DNA of 35,543 nt from Oscillospiraceae bacterium (GCA_902796905.1 CADBQU010000005.1:1-35543); one strand, 5' to 3'; positions 1-8,138 are shown, counted from the stretch's first letter. The notes: a model not told the origin generated them from the sequence alone. Translations and numbers: made by a program.

Positions 1-110
1 TTGTTTTGGAAGTCAAAGAACGCAGTAATACTGCCGTATTACAAGAGATGAGACAAACAAAACGGGAAAATATTCCGTTTCAGGAACCATTGTACCCTGA
101 TTGTTTTGTC
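1..110 (+). mobile_element. Right part of a miniature inverted-repeat element (truncated by the window edge)
   Basis: These 110 bases match 35430-35539 with five mismatches and no gaps, in the same orientation. They end in the right terminal inverted repeat (CCTGATTGTTTTGTC followed by TA). They include an internal hairpin around GTAATAC/GTATTAC. There is no coding potential. The element ends about 45 bp upstream of the purO ribosome binding site, so any purO promoter lies inside it or outside the window. Confidence 0.85.
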
Positions 111-166
111 TAAGCAAAAAACAAAAAAACAAACAGTCAAAACAAAAATCCCCAAAGGAGTAAAAA

Positions 167-901
167 ATGAGTATATACAAAACCTATAACATATCCGATA
201 TTTTAAAAAATAATGAATACGCCGGACGCGGAATTATAATAGGTACTTCCCAAAACGGCAAAAACGCCGTATGCGCTTATTTTATTATGGGCAGAAGCGA
301 AAACAGCCGCAACCGTGTTTTTGTTAAAGAAAACGGTATAATTAAAACCAAACCTTTTGACGCTTCAAAAGTAAGCGACCCTTCGCTTATTATTTATAAT
401 GCCGTACGGGAAAGCCAAGACGGAATTATTGTTACAAACGGGGATCAAACAGATACGGTATTTGATTTAATGAACAACGGCAAAAGCTTTAAAGAAGCTT
501 TAAAAACCAGGAAATTTGAACCCGACGCTCCCAATTTTACCCCAAGAATAAGCGGAATACTTTATTTGAAAAATTCAAACAATAATTTTGAGTACGAATT
601 AAGCATACTTAAAAGTATAGATGAAAAAGGAACGGATTGTTGCAGATATACCTATTCTTATCCTTCAAAAGCAGGCTTGGGACATTTTATTCATACTTAT
701 AACTGCAACGGCAATCCTTTGCCTACATTTACCGGCGAACCGCAAAGAATAAATATTAATGATGATATAAAAGAATTTTCAAACGAAATTTGGGAAAGTC
801 TTAACATAAATAATAAAATTTCGCTTTATGTGCGCTATACGGATATTGAAACAGGAGAATATACCGAAGAAATAACAAATAAAAATAAGGAGAACAATTA
901 A
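167..901 (+). CDS. purO: IMP cyclohydrolase, PurO type
   Basis: Catalyses the last purine step, closing FAICAR to IMP in the cytosol. The 244-aa product begins with the block I recognise in bacterial PurO-like proteins: YAGRGIIIG near residue 18, then AYFIMGRSENSRNRVF near residues 37-52. The family (PF07826) was first described in archaea, and most bacteria use the N-terminal half of bifunctional PurH instead. The ATG has a strong AAAGGAG seven bases upstream. Its TAA stop overlaps the next ATG by one base (TAATG), implying translational coupling to the AICAR formyltransferase that makes its substrate. That pairing supports the call. No promoter is visible between the repeat at 1-110 and the start. 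The family assignment rests on motif recognition and context, not on a search. Confidence 0.85.
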   Translation: MSIYKTYNISDILKNNEYAGRGIIIGTSQNGKNAVCAYFIMGRSENSRNRVFVKENGIIKTKPFDASKVSDPSLIIYNAVRESQDGIIVTNGDQTDTVFDLMNNGKSFKEALKTRKFEPDAPNFTPRISGILYLKNSNNNFEYELSILKSIDEKGTDCCRYTYSYPSKAGLGHFIHTYNCNGNPLPTFTGEPQRININDDIKEFSNEIWESLNINNKISLYVRYTDIETGEYTEEITNKNKENN

Positions 902-2085
902 TGAAAGAATTTACATTAAAATACGGTTGCAATCCTAACCAAAAACCTTCAAAAATATTTATGGAGAACGGAAAAGATTTGCCGTTAAAAATACTTAACG
1001 GCAAACCCGGTTACATAAACTTCCTTGACGCGCTTAACTCTTGGCAGCTTGTAAAGGAACTGAGGCAGGCATTGGGGCTTCCTGCCGTTACTTCTTTTAA
1101 GCATGTAAGCCCAACCAGCGCCGCCGTAGGAATTCCGCTTTCGGATAAACTTAAAAAAGCGTGCTTTGTAGATGATATTGAAGGCTTGGACGAATCGCCG
1201 TTGGCTTGCGCTTACGCCAGAGCCAGAGGAACCGACCGTATGTGTTCTTTCGGCGATTGGGTAGCGCTTTCGGACATTTGCGACAAAAAGACCGCAGAGC
1301 TTATAAAAAGAGAAGTATCCGACGGCGTTATAGCACCGGGATATTCTGCCGAAGCATTGGAAATTTTAAAAGCCAAACGAAAAGGCAATTACAATATAGT
1401 GGAAATTGACCCCGATTATATTCCCGAACTTACAGAGCGTAAACAGGTTTTCGGTATTACGTTTGAGCAAGGAAGAAATAATTTTAAAATAGATGAAAAT
1501 TTGCTTAATAATGTGGTAACAAAAAATAAAACTATTCCCGTAAACGCCAAAAGAGATCTTATAATATCTCTTATAACGCTTAAATACACACAGTCAAATT
1601 CCGTATGCTTTGCTTTTGACGGACAAGCGATTGGCGTTGGTGCGGGACAGCAATCCCGTGTGCATTGCACAAGGCTTGCGGGCTCTAAAGCGGATACATG
1701 GTTTTTAAGACAGTATTACCGCGTTTTGGAACTTCCTTTTAAAGATGATATAAAACGTCCCGACAGAGATAATATTATAGACGGATTTATAAACCGTAAT
1801 GAGGAAGATGTTTGTGCAGAAGGTATTTGGCAAAAATATTTTAAAACAAAACCCGAACCGTTAACAGATGAAGAAATTAAAAAATATTTATCGGGCATAA
1901 AAGGTGTATCCTTGGGTTCGGACGCGTTTTTCCCGTTTAGCGATAATATAGAGAGGGCTTACAAAAGCGGTGTTTCTTATATTGCGGAGCCCGGCGGCTC
2001 TATACGCGACGATATTGTAATAGACTGCTGCAACAAATACGGTATTGCCATGGCGTTTACCGGAATGAGACTTTTCCACCATTAA
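901..2085 (+). CDS. purH: AICAR formyltransferase, free-standing (PurH C-terminal domain type)
   Basis: Transfers a formyl group from 10-formyl-THF to AICAR, giving FAICAR for the PurO protein encoded just upstream. The 394-aa product matches only the transformylase half of PurH and has no N-terminal cyclohydrolase (MGS-like) domain. Visible blocks are SFKHVSPTSAAVG near residues 55-67, corresponding to the KHxNP-type active-site segment, the QSNSVCFAFDGQAIGVGAGQ segment, and the C-terminal GSDAFFPF and AEPGGSIRDD blocks. It starts at the ATG overlapping the purO stop, with AAGGAG upstream. Together with purO it replaces one bifunctional PurH. It is probably cotranscribed with purO. Downstream lie a repeat remnant and a cloverleaf palindrome before purD. 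Confidence 0.93.
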   Translation: MKEFTLKYGCNPNQKPSKIFMENGKDLPLKILNGKPGYINFLDALNSWQLVKELRQALGLPAVTSFKHVSPTSAAVGIPLSDKLKKACFVDDIEGLDESPLACAYARARGTDRMCSFGDWVALSDICDKKTAELIKREVSDGVIAPGYSAEALEILKAKRKGNYNIVEIDPDYIPELTERKQVFGITFEQGRNNFKIDENLLNNVVTKNKTIPVNAKRDLIISLITLKYTQSNSVCFAFDGQAIGVGAGQQSRVHCTRLAGSKADTWFLRQYYRVLELPFKDDIKRPDRDNIIDGFINRNEEDVCAEGIWQKYFKTKPEPLTDEEIKKYLSGIKGVSLGSDAFFPFSDNIERAYKSGVSYIAEPGGSIRDDIVIDCCNKYGIAMAFTGMRLFHH

Positions 2086-2087
2086 AT

Positions 2088-2118
2088 AAAGCAATCAGGG
2101 TATAACGATTGTTTTGTC
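2088..2118. repeat. Minimal remnant of the TA-flanked inverted-repeat element
   Basis: AAAGCAATCAGGGTATAAC followed by GATTGTTTTGTC: the left terminal repeat of the element at 35271 joined to its right terminal repeat with almost nothing between. It lies two bases after the stop of the AICAR formyltransferase gene. The two arms pair over about 9 bp, so the RNA could form a weak hairpin. Confidence 0.65.
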
Positions 2119-2153
2119 CGAACAAAAAAGGCCAAAAAATAAAGTTATGCCGG

Positions 2154-2235
2154 GCGAAAGCCCACCAAAAACATAAATATGTTTTTTGGGCAAAAGCAAA
2201 GCTTTTGCAAAGCCCAAAGGGCTTTGGGCTTTCGC
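2154..2235. repeat. Cloverleaf palindromic element A
   Basis: The outer stem GCGAAAGCCC (2154-2163) pairs perfectly with GGGCTTTCGC (2226-2235). Inside sit three hairpins: CCAAAAACAT with ATGTTTTTTGG (one bulged T), GCAAAAGC with GCTTTTGC (loop AAA), and AAAGCCC with GGGCTTT (loop AAA). It is intergenic and non-coding, and has the same architecture as five other elements in the window. Confidence 0.85.
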
Positions 2236-2407
2236 GTAAGTATAAAAAATATAAATAAATATAATTTATTAGGCGGTTTTGGGCAAATCTTAAGTTTGCC
2301 GTGGGTTAAAACTTTGGCTTTTAGCATAAAAAGGCAAAGTCCTTTAAAACTGCCGAAAAACCAAAAGTTAAGTCTATTTTTGCAATACAAATTTAAGGAG
2401 CTTTTAA

Positions 2408-3679
2408 ATGAAAATAATGGTAATAGGCGGTGGCGGAAGAGAACACGCCATTATTAAAAAACTTAAAGAAAACAGCAAAATAACCGAAATTTATGCATTG
2501 CCGGGTAACGGCGGAATAGCCAAAGACGCCGTTTGTGTAAATATAGGCGCAAAAGATATCGGCTCTCAGGTGGATTTTGCGGTAAAAAACAAAATTGATT
2601 ATGCCGTAGTGGCTCCGGACGATCCGCTGTGCTTAGGAGCCGTGGACGAACTTAATAAAGCGGGTATTCCTTGTTTCGGTCCCGATAAAAAAGCTGCCGT
2701 TATAGAAGGCAGTAAGGTTTTTTCTAAAGAGCTTATGAAAAAATACGGTATACCCTCGGCAGATTACGAGGTTTTTGATAACCCCGAAAAGGCATTGCAA
2801 TATGTAAAAAACGCCTCTTTGCCTATAGTTATAAAAGCAGACGGTTTGGCTTTGGGTAAAGGAGTTATTATAGCCGAAACGCTTGAAAAAGCAGAAGCCG
2901 CCATAAAAGATATTATGGAGAATAAGGTTTTTGGCAAAAGCGGAGAAAAAATTGTAATAGAAGAATTTTTAACCGGACCCGAGGTTTCGGTGCTTTCTTT
3001 TACCGACGGAAAAACCATTGTGCCTATGGTTTCGTCAATGGACCATAAACGCGCTTTAGACGGCGATAAAGGCCTTAATACCGGCGGTATGGGAACTATA
3101 GCGCCAAATCCGTATTATACGCCGGAAATTGAAAAATATTGTATGGAAAATATATTTTTACCTACAATTAAAGCTATGAATGAAGAGGGTCGTACATTTA
3201 AGGGTTGCCTTTATTTCGGACTTATGTTAACGCCTAAAGGACCTAAAGTTATAGAATACAATTGCCGTTTCGGAGACCCCGAAACACAGGTGGTTTTGCC
3301 TTTGCTTAAAAGCGACCTTTTTACGGTTATGCAGGCCGTTACAAACGGAACTTTAAATAAAACCGAAGTACTGTTTAAAAATGCTTTTGCCGCTTGTGTG
3401 GTTATGGCTTCGGGCGGATATCCTCAAAAATATGAAACCGGTTATGAAATTAAAGCCGAAGACGAAATTTTAAACGATGTTTTTGTGGCAGGCGCCGAAT
3501 TAAAAAACAATAAGCTTGTAACTTCGGGCGGCAGGGTTTTAGGCGTAACAGCCGTAGCCGCAACGCTTGAAGAAGCAATAAATTCGGCTTATAAAAAAAT
3601 TGAAAAAATCACCTTTAAAAATGCGTTTTACCGTAGAGATATAGGTTTAAGGGCACTAAAAGCCGGAAAGGAAAAATAG
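2408..3679 (+). CDS. purD: Phosphoribosylamine-glycine ligase (GAR synthetase)
   Basis: ATP-grasp enzyme joining glycine to phosphoribosylamine, the second step of purine synthesis. The 423-aa length is normal. Signatures: N-terminal VIGGGGREHAI (residues 4-14), GPDKKAAVIEGSKVFSKELM near 91-110 opening the ATP-grasp fold, KADGLALGKGV, LNTGGMG (about 225), and YNCRFGDPETQV with the metal-binding residues. The ATG follows AAGGAG at good spacing. It ends one base before purL, with which it is certainly cotranscribed. Nothing unusual. Confidence 0.97.
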   Translation: MKIMVIGGGGREHAIIKKLKENSKITEIYALPGNGGIAKDAVCVNIGAKDIGSQVDFAVKNKIDYAVVAPDDPLCLGAVDELNKAGIPCFGPDKKAAVIEGSKVFSKELMKKYGIPSADYEVFDNPEKALQYVKNASLPIVIKADGLALGKGVIIAETLEKAEAAIKDIMENKVFGKSGEKIVIEEFLTGPEVSVLSFTDGKTIVPMVSSMDHKRALDGDKGLNTGGMGTIAPNPYYTPEIEKYCMENIFLPTIKAMNEEGRTFKGCLYFGLMLTPKGPKVIEYNCRFGDPETQVVLPLLKSDLFTVMQAVTNGTLNKTEVLFKNAFAACVVMASGGYPQKYETGYEIKAEDEILNDVFVAGAELKNNKLVTSGGRVLGVTAVAATLEEAINSAYKKIEKITFKNAFYRRDIGLRALKAGKEK

Positions 3680-3680
3680 C

Positions 3681-6600
3681 ATGGTATACCGTATATTTAC
3701 CGAAAAGAAAAAAGAACTGAACGCGGAAGCTAAGGCGTTGCTTGAAGACATAAATAATCTTTTGCAAATAAAAAGCGTAACCGATGTTAGAGTTGTTAAC
3801 CGTTACGATGCCGAAAATATAACAAAAGAACTTTTTGATTACGCCGTAGGCACCGTTTTTTCCGAGCCTCAAATTGACCATACATATACCGAACTTAAAA
3901 GTAACGGTTGGGAAATTTTTGCCGTAGAATATCTTCCGGGACAATTTGATCAGCGAGCGGATTCCGCGGCGCAGTGTATACAGTTGATTTCTAAAGCGAA
4001 CCGCCCCACAATACGCACGGCAAAAATATATATGTTAAGCGGAAATATTACAAAAGAAGAAATTTCCGCAATTAAAAAATATGTTATAAATCCGGTAGAA
4101 TCCCGCGAGGCCTCGCTTTTAAAACCGCAAACCTTGGCTTTAAAATATACCGTTCCCGGCTCTGTAGAAACAATTGAAGGTTTTACAGAGCTTGATGAAA
4201 AAGGACTTGAGGATTTTATAAATAAATACGGTCTTGCAATGGATACGGACGATATAAAGTTTTGCAGGGATTATTTTAAATCCGAGCACAGAGATCCTAC
4301 CGTTACGGAAATAAGAATGATAGATACTTATTGGTCCGATCATTGCCGTCATACTACATTTTTAACAAATATAGACAATGTGGTTTTTGAAGATGAATTG
4401 CTTCAGAACGCATATAACGAATATATAAAAATAAGGGAAAAACTAAACCGAAAAAAACCGATTTGCCTTATGGATATTGCAACCGTTGCGGTTAAATATT
4501 TAAAAGCCGAAGGCTGCCTTGAAAATTTGGACGAATCGGAAGAAATTAACGCCTGTACCGTTAAAATTAAAGTTAATGTTAACGGTACGGACGAAGATTG
4601 GCTGTTGCTTTTTAAAAACGAAACGCATAATCATCCTACCGAGATTGAGCCGTTCGGAGGAGCGGCCACCTGTATAGGCGGCGCTATACGCGACCCGCTT
4701 TCGGGAAGAGCTTACGTTTACGGCGCTATGCGTGTTACCGGGGCTGCAAATCCGCTCAAAAAAGTTTCGGAAACCTTGCCCGGTAAGCTTCCGCAAAGAA
4801 AAATAGTTACAACAGCCGCAAACGGTTATTCTTCTTACGGCAATCAAATAGGGCTTGCAACAGGTATGGTTGATGAAATATACCACGAGGGTTATGCCGC
4901 AAAACGTATGGAGATAGGCGCGGTTGTTGCCGCCGCTCCGGCAGAAAACGTTCGCAGGGAAGTGCCGACAGACGGAGATGTTGTAATATTGCTGGGCGGC
5001 AGCACCGGAAGAGACGGCTGCGGAGGAGCCACAGGTTCTTCTAAATCCCATAACTTAAAATCACTTGAAAACTGCGGGGCAGAGGTACAAAAGGGAAATG
5101 CCCCCGAAGAAAGAAAATTACAAAGACTTTTCAGAAATCCTACTGCCGACCGTATGATAAAACGCTGTAACGATTTCGGAGCCGGAGGAGTTTCGGTTGC
5201 AATAGGCGAATTGGCGGACGGACTTGAAATAAATCTTAACGCCGTACCTAAAAAATACGAAGGACTTGACGGTACAGAATTGGCTATAAGCGAATCTCAG
5301 GAAAGAATGGCGGTAGTAATTTCGCCCGAAGATACCGAAAGCTTTTTAAAATTGGCAAATGACGAAAATTTGCAGGCGGTACCGGTAGCCGTTGTAAAAA
5401 AAGAGCCGCGTCTTATTATGAATTGGAACGGCAAAGCAATAGTTAATATAAGCCGTGAATTTTTAAATTCCAACGGCTCGGAAAAACATATTACGGTAAA
5501 AACCGAAAAACCCAAGCCTTTTAAAAAACAGGTTAACGGAAGCTTTACGGAAAATTATCTTGCGTTGGCGGATGACCTTAATATATGCTCTAAAAGAGGA
5601 TTAAGCGAACAGTTTGATTCTACCATAGGTTCGGGAACGGTACTTATGCCGTTCGGAGGAAAAAATCAATTAACTCCGATACAGGCAATGGTACAAAAAA
5701 TTTCAGTCCAAAATAAACATACGGAGGACTGCTCGGTTATGTCTTGGGGATATAATCCGTTTATTACCGAAAAAAGTCCTTACCACGGCGCATATTTGGC
5801 GGTTGTGGAATCGGTTTCAAAATTAGTGGCTGCGGGAGCCGAATTTAAAGATGTTTACCTTACATTCCAGGAATATTTTGAGCGTTTAAATAAAGACGAA
5901 AAACGCTGGGGAAAACCGCTTGCGGCATTATTGGGCGCTTTAAAAGCTCAAACCGAGCTTAAAACGGCGGCAATAGGCGGTAAAGATTCTATGAGCGGAA
6001 GCTTTGAGAATTTAGATGTTCCGCCAACGCTTGTTTCTTTTGCGGTTACAACGGAAAAAACCAAAAATATAGTTTCAAACGAGTTTAAAAATGACGGCAA
6101 TAAGGTTATTTTGTTAAAACCCGAATACGATGAGAACAATTTGCCCAAAACGCAATCTCTTTTAAAAACCTTTAAAACGGTAACTAAGCTTTTAAGGAGT
6201 AAAAAAGCGGTTTCTTGTTATACGCCTACTTTAGGCGGTACAGCCGAAGCGGTAATGAAAATGTGTTTCGGTAATTCTTTGGGCTTTAAGTTTAACAATG
6301 AATTAAGCACAGAAGATATTTTTGGGTATTGCTACGGCGGATTTTTGCTTGAAATAAAAAATACGCAGGATAAAAGCTTATTAAGCAAAAATATAACCGA
6401 TGAAATAAAAGCTTTGGGCGCAACGGAAATAGGAGAAATAACAAAGGACAAAAATATTTCTTTTAAAACCGAAAAAATCAGTCTTGAAAAATTGCTTAAT
6501 ATATACGAAAATAAACTTGAAAGCGTTTTCCGCTGCAACAAACAAAATCCCAAAACCAAAATGGAAACATTTTCGTATTTGGCAAAAAGCAGAGTAGCCC

Positions 6601-7415
6601 CGGCAATAAAAATTGCCAAACCTAAAGTTTTAATACCGGTTTTTCCGGGAACCAATTGCGAGTATGACAGCGCTAAGGCTATGAGCAGTGCCGGTGCCAA
6701 CCCCGAAATATTTGTAATAAATAACCTTACGGCAGATAACGTGGCTTTCAGCGTTGAAAAATTTGCAAACAGCATAAAAAATTCGCAAATGATATTTATT
6801 CCCGGCGGTTTTTCGGGCGGAGACGAGCCGGACGGCAGCGGTAAATTTATAACTGCGTTTTTTAGGAACGAAGCCGTAAAAGAGCAGGTAACAAATTTGC
6901 TTAACAACAGGGACGGACTTATGTGCGGTATATGCAACGGTTTTCAGGCACTTATAAAATTAGGTCTTGTGCCTTACGGAAAAATAATCGATACGGATGA
7001 AAATTGTCCTACGCTTACGTACAATACAATAGCGAGGCATCAGTCTAAAATTGTCAAAACCCGTATAGCCTCCAACAAATCTCCTTGGCTTTCCGAAACA
7101 AATGTGGGAGATATATACAGCGTACCCATATCTCACGGAGAGGGCAGATTTTTGGCAAGTGAAGAGCTTATAAAAAAACTTGCCGAAAACGGTCAAATAG
7201 CCACGCAATATGTTGACGAAAACGGCGAGGCTTCAAGCGATATTCATTTTAATCCAAACGGATCTTGTTTTGCCGTAGAGGGCATAACCTCTCCCGACGG
7301 CAGAGTTTTCGGTAAAATGGGACATTCCGAAAGATACGAAGACGGACTTTATAAAAATGTTCCGGGAAATTATGATATTAAAATGTTCCGCGCGGCGGTA
7401 AAATATTTTAAATAG
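3681..7415 (+). CDS. purL: FGAM synthase, single-chain PurL with fused glutaminase
   Basis: Converts FGAR, glutamine and ATP to FGAM. The 1244-aa protein carries the synthetase part and a C-terminal glutamine amidotransferase, so it replaces separate PurL, PurQ and PurS. It resembles the clostridial single-chain type rather than three-subunit Bacillus PurLSQ. Visible: TYWSDHCRHTTF around residue 215-226, FKNETHNHPTEIEPFGG near 311-327 (ATP/metal site), GGKDSMSGS near 768, then the glutaminase domain from about 975 with VFPGTNCEYDSAKAM, nucleophile Cys1085 in GICNGFQ and the catalytic His block SHGEGRF. It lies one base after purD, with AAAGGA before the ATG. No clear terminator follows. The next 734 bp are non-coding. 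Confidence 0.97.
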   Translation: MVYRIFTEKKKELNAEAKALLEDINNLLQIKSVTDVRVVNRYDAENITKELFDYAVGTVFSEPQIDHTYTELKSNGWEIFAVEYLPGQFDQRADSAAQCIQLISKANRPTIRTAKIYMLSGNITKEEISAIKKYVINPVESREASLLKPQTLALKYTVPGSVETIEGFTELDEKGLEDFINKYGLAMDTDDIKFCRDYFKSEHRDPTVTEIRMIDTYWSDHCRHTTFLTNIDNVVFEDELLQNAYNEYIKIREKLNRKKPICLMDIATVAVKYLKAEGCLENLDESEEINACTVKIKVNVNGTDEDWLLLFKNETHNHPTEIEPFGGAATCIGGAIRDPLSGRAYVYGAMRVTGAANPLKKVSETLPGKLPQRKIVTTAANGYSSYGNQIGLATGMVDEIYHEGYAAKRMEIGAVVAAAPAENVRREVPTDGDVVILLGGSTGRDGCGGATGSSKSHNLKSLENCGAEVQKGNAPEERKLQRLFRNPTADRMIKRCNDFGAGGVSVAIGELADGLEINLNAVPKKYEGLDGTELAISESQERMAVVISPEDTESFLKLANDENLQAVPVAVVKKEPRLIMNWNGKAIVNISREFLNSNGSEKHITVKTEKPKPFKKQVNGSFTENYLALADDLNICSKRGLSEQFDSTIGSGTVLMPFGGKNQLTPIQAMVQKISVQNKHTEDCSVMSWGYNPFITEKSPYHGAYLAVVESVSKLVAAGAEFKDVYLTFQEYFERLNKDEKRWGKPLAALLGALKAQTELKTAAIGGKDSMSGSFENLDVPPTLVSFAVTTEKTKNIVSNEFKNDGNKVILLKPEYDENNLPKTQSLLKTFKTVTKLLRSKKAVSCYTPTLGGTAEAVMKMCFGNSLGFKFNNELSTEDIFGYCYGGFLLEIKNTQDKSLLSKNITDEIKALGATEIGEITKDKNISFKTEKISLEKLLNIYENKLESVFRCNKQNPKTKMETFSYLAKSRVAPAIKIAKPKVLIPVFPGTNCEYDSAKAMSSAGANPEIFVINNLTADNVAFSVEKFANSIKNSQMIFIPGGFSGGDEPDGSGKFITAFFRNEAVKEQVTNLLNNRDGLMCGICNGFQALIKLGLVPYGKIIDTDENCPTLTYNTIARHQSKIVKTRIASNKSPWLSETNVGDIYSVPISHGEGRFLASEELIKKLAENGQIATQYVDENGEASSDIHFNPNGSCFAVEGITSPDGRVFGKMGHSERYEDGLYKNVPGNYDIKMFRAAVKYFK

Positions 7416-7460
7416 AAAAATTTTTTAAACAATACAATCAGGGTTGTGTGAAGTATATAA

Positions 7461-7661
7461 GATTTACTTACAGCTTACAGCGGTTTATTTGTTGCAGGGA
7501 ATAAAGCACCGCCTGTTCTGCTTATCAATAAATCAATAGCCGGGATAAATGGTAGCTTTGCAGGCAGTGCTAAAATTTCCGAAACAGGATGTAAGATAAC
7601 TATATTCACAGTCAAAAAGCTAAAAAGTTGCTTTAAAAAACTTTGTTTTTGCGGTATTTAA
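7461..7661 (+). pseudogene. Possible coding remnant (open frame without a start)
   Basis: A 66-codon open frame begins right after a TAA at 7458 and has no ATG, GTG or TTG with a ribosome binding site. Its translation (for example AYSGLFVAGNKAPPVLLINK) has ordinary amino-acid composition rather than the Asn/Lys/Ile bias of random AT-rich DNA, so it may be the tail of a decayed gene carried by the surrounding element. I do not recognise the protein. Chance remains likely. Confidence 0.2.
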
Positions 7662-7761
7662 CACATATGCTTAATTGGAATTTTAAAATTATTTTTTGCA
7701 TTGCAAAAATGCGGCTTATGTCATTTAAAGACTTTAGCTTTGAATTTTGAAATATAATATT

Positions 7762-7816
7762 CGCAGACAAACAAAACAAAGTTTTGTTTATAAAGGCTTT
7801 GCCTTTATGATTTGCG
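7762..7816. repeat. Two-hairpin relative of the cloverleaf elements
   Basis: A weak outer stem CGCAGA/TTTGCG (one G-T pair) encloses two abutting perfect hairpins: AAACAAAAC with GTTTTGTTT (loop AAA) and ATAAAGGC with GCCTTTAT (loop TTT). The third leaf is missing. It lies inside the degenerate element at 7428-7928. Confidence 0.55.
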
Positions 7817-7833
7817 TTCCGTTTGCTTTATTG

Positions 7834-7909
7834 AATGCCTAAAACCTTTTTAGCCAAAGCCTAAAAAACGGCCAAAGCCGATAACCGTGTCGTTTTTTTA
7901 AAAAGCATT
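7834..7909. repeat. Degenerate cloverleaf-like palindrome
   Basis: The outer pair AATGC/GCATT is followed at once by a perfect hairpin CTAAAA/TTTTAG (loop CCT). Then comes TAAAAAACG pairing with CGTTTTTTTA (one bulge) around a small CGGC/GCCG hairpin. Several positions are unpaired, as expected of a decayed copy. Confidence 0.35.
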
Positions 7910-7986
7910 GTATCATGATTGCGTTGTCCGATTTTTCTTAAATTTTTATTAATTTTTTCTTTTAATAATTTACTGTTAATTTACTA

Positions 7987-8014
7987 TTGACTTTATTTAT
8001 TCAAGTGATAAAAT
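7987..8014 (+). promoter_or_regulatory. Promoter of the pyrimidine operon
   Basis: -35 TTGACT at 7987-7992 and -10 TAAAAT at 8009-8014, with a 16-bp spacer and an extended -10 TG (TGATAAAAT). Transcription would start near 8020 and give a leader of about 130 nt before pyrC. It is the best sigma-A-like promoter on the plus strand of the window. Confidence 0.65.
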
Positions 8015-8045
8015 ATATATAATAAAAATACTTAATTAAAGTAAA

Positions 8046-8138
8046 TTGCCGTAACGCCAACCAAGTTTGCGGTAACCTGCTGTGTGTAGGTACGCTTTCC
8101 GGGCTTGCGGTCTGCTTTTAATAAAGGCAGACTTTTTT
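8046..8138 (+). promoter_or_regulatory. Structured leader / candidate attenuator upstream of pyrC
   Basis: TTGCCGTAA (8046-8054) can pair with TTGCGGTAA (8067-8075) through 9 bp including two G-U pairs. A second hairpin forms from ACCTGC/GTAGGT (8075-8091), and a terminator hairpin follows at 8110-8132. The segment TTGCGGT followed by CTGCT occurs twice (from 8067 and from 8105), so the 5' arm GCCGTAA could pair with either copy. Pairing with the second would disturb the base of the terminator. I see no PyrR-binding consensus and no pyrR gene here, so the effector is unknown. Confidence 0.5.
8110..8138 (+). terminator. Intrinsic terminator in the pyr leader
   Basis: GTCTGC (8110-8115) pairs with GCAGAC (8127-8132), extendable by TTT/AAA, followed at once by six T (8133-8138). 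It ends one base before the pyrC AGGAG box. A terminator between promoter and first gene points to regulation by attenuation. Confidence 0.65.

Larger units (their letters stand above)
2086..2407. other. 322-bp intergenic gap between the AICAR formyltransferase gene and purD
   Basis: Contains a minimal inverted-repeat remnant (2088-2118), the cloverleaf palindrome at 2154-2235 and about 170 bp of AT-rich DNA. An apparent open frame through 2179-2457 runs across the palindrome and has no recognisable protein. I see no convincing promoter. purD has its own ribosome binding site, AAGGAG, at about 2394-2400. Confidence 0.7.
7428..7928. mobile_element. Degenerate inverted-repeat element, about 500 bp
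   Basis: The right end (7908-7928) matches the 21-bp terminal repeat of the element at 35539 at 18 of 21 bases. The left end (7428-7443, AACAATACAATCAGGG) matches the opposite terminus at 13 of 16. The interior differs from the 269-bp element and is longer. It could be a divergent longer family member or a decayed copy with later insertions. Confidence 0.5.

Noticed and set aside
2179..2457. Plus-strand open frame spanning the purH-purD gap
   Set aside because: Runs through the cloverleaf palindrome and into purD in another frame; the open frame is a by-product of the repeat.
4500..5051. Minus-strand open frame of 183 codons inside purL
   Set aside because: It is the antisense shadow of a long, clearly conserved gene; its Cys/Arg/Asn-rich translation resembles no protein and it has no ribosome binding site.
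6332..6937. Minus-strand open frame of 201 codons inside purL
   Set aside because: Antisense shadow of the PurL glutaminase region; Leu/Phe/Ser-rich translation is typical of reversed AT-rich coding DNA.
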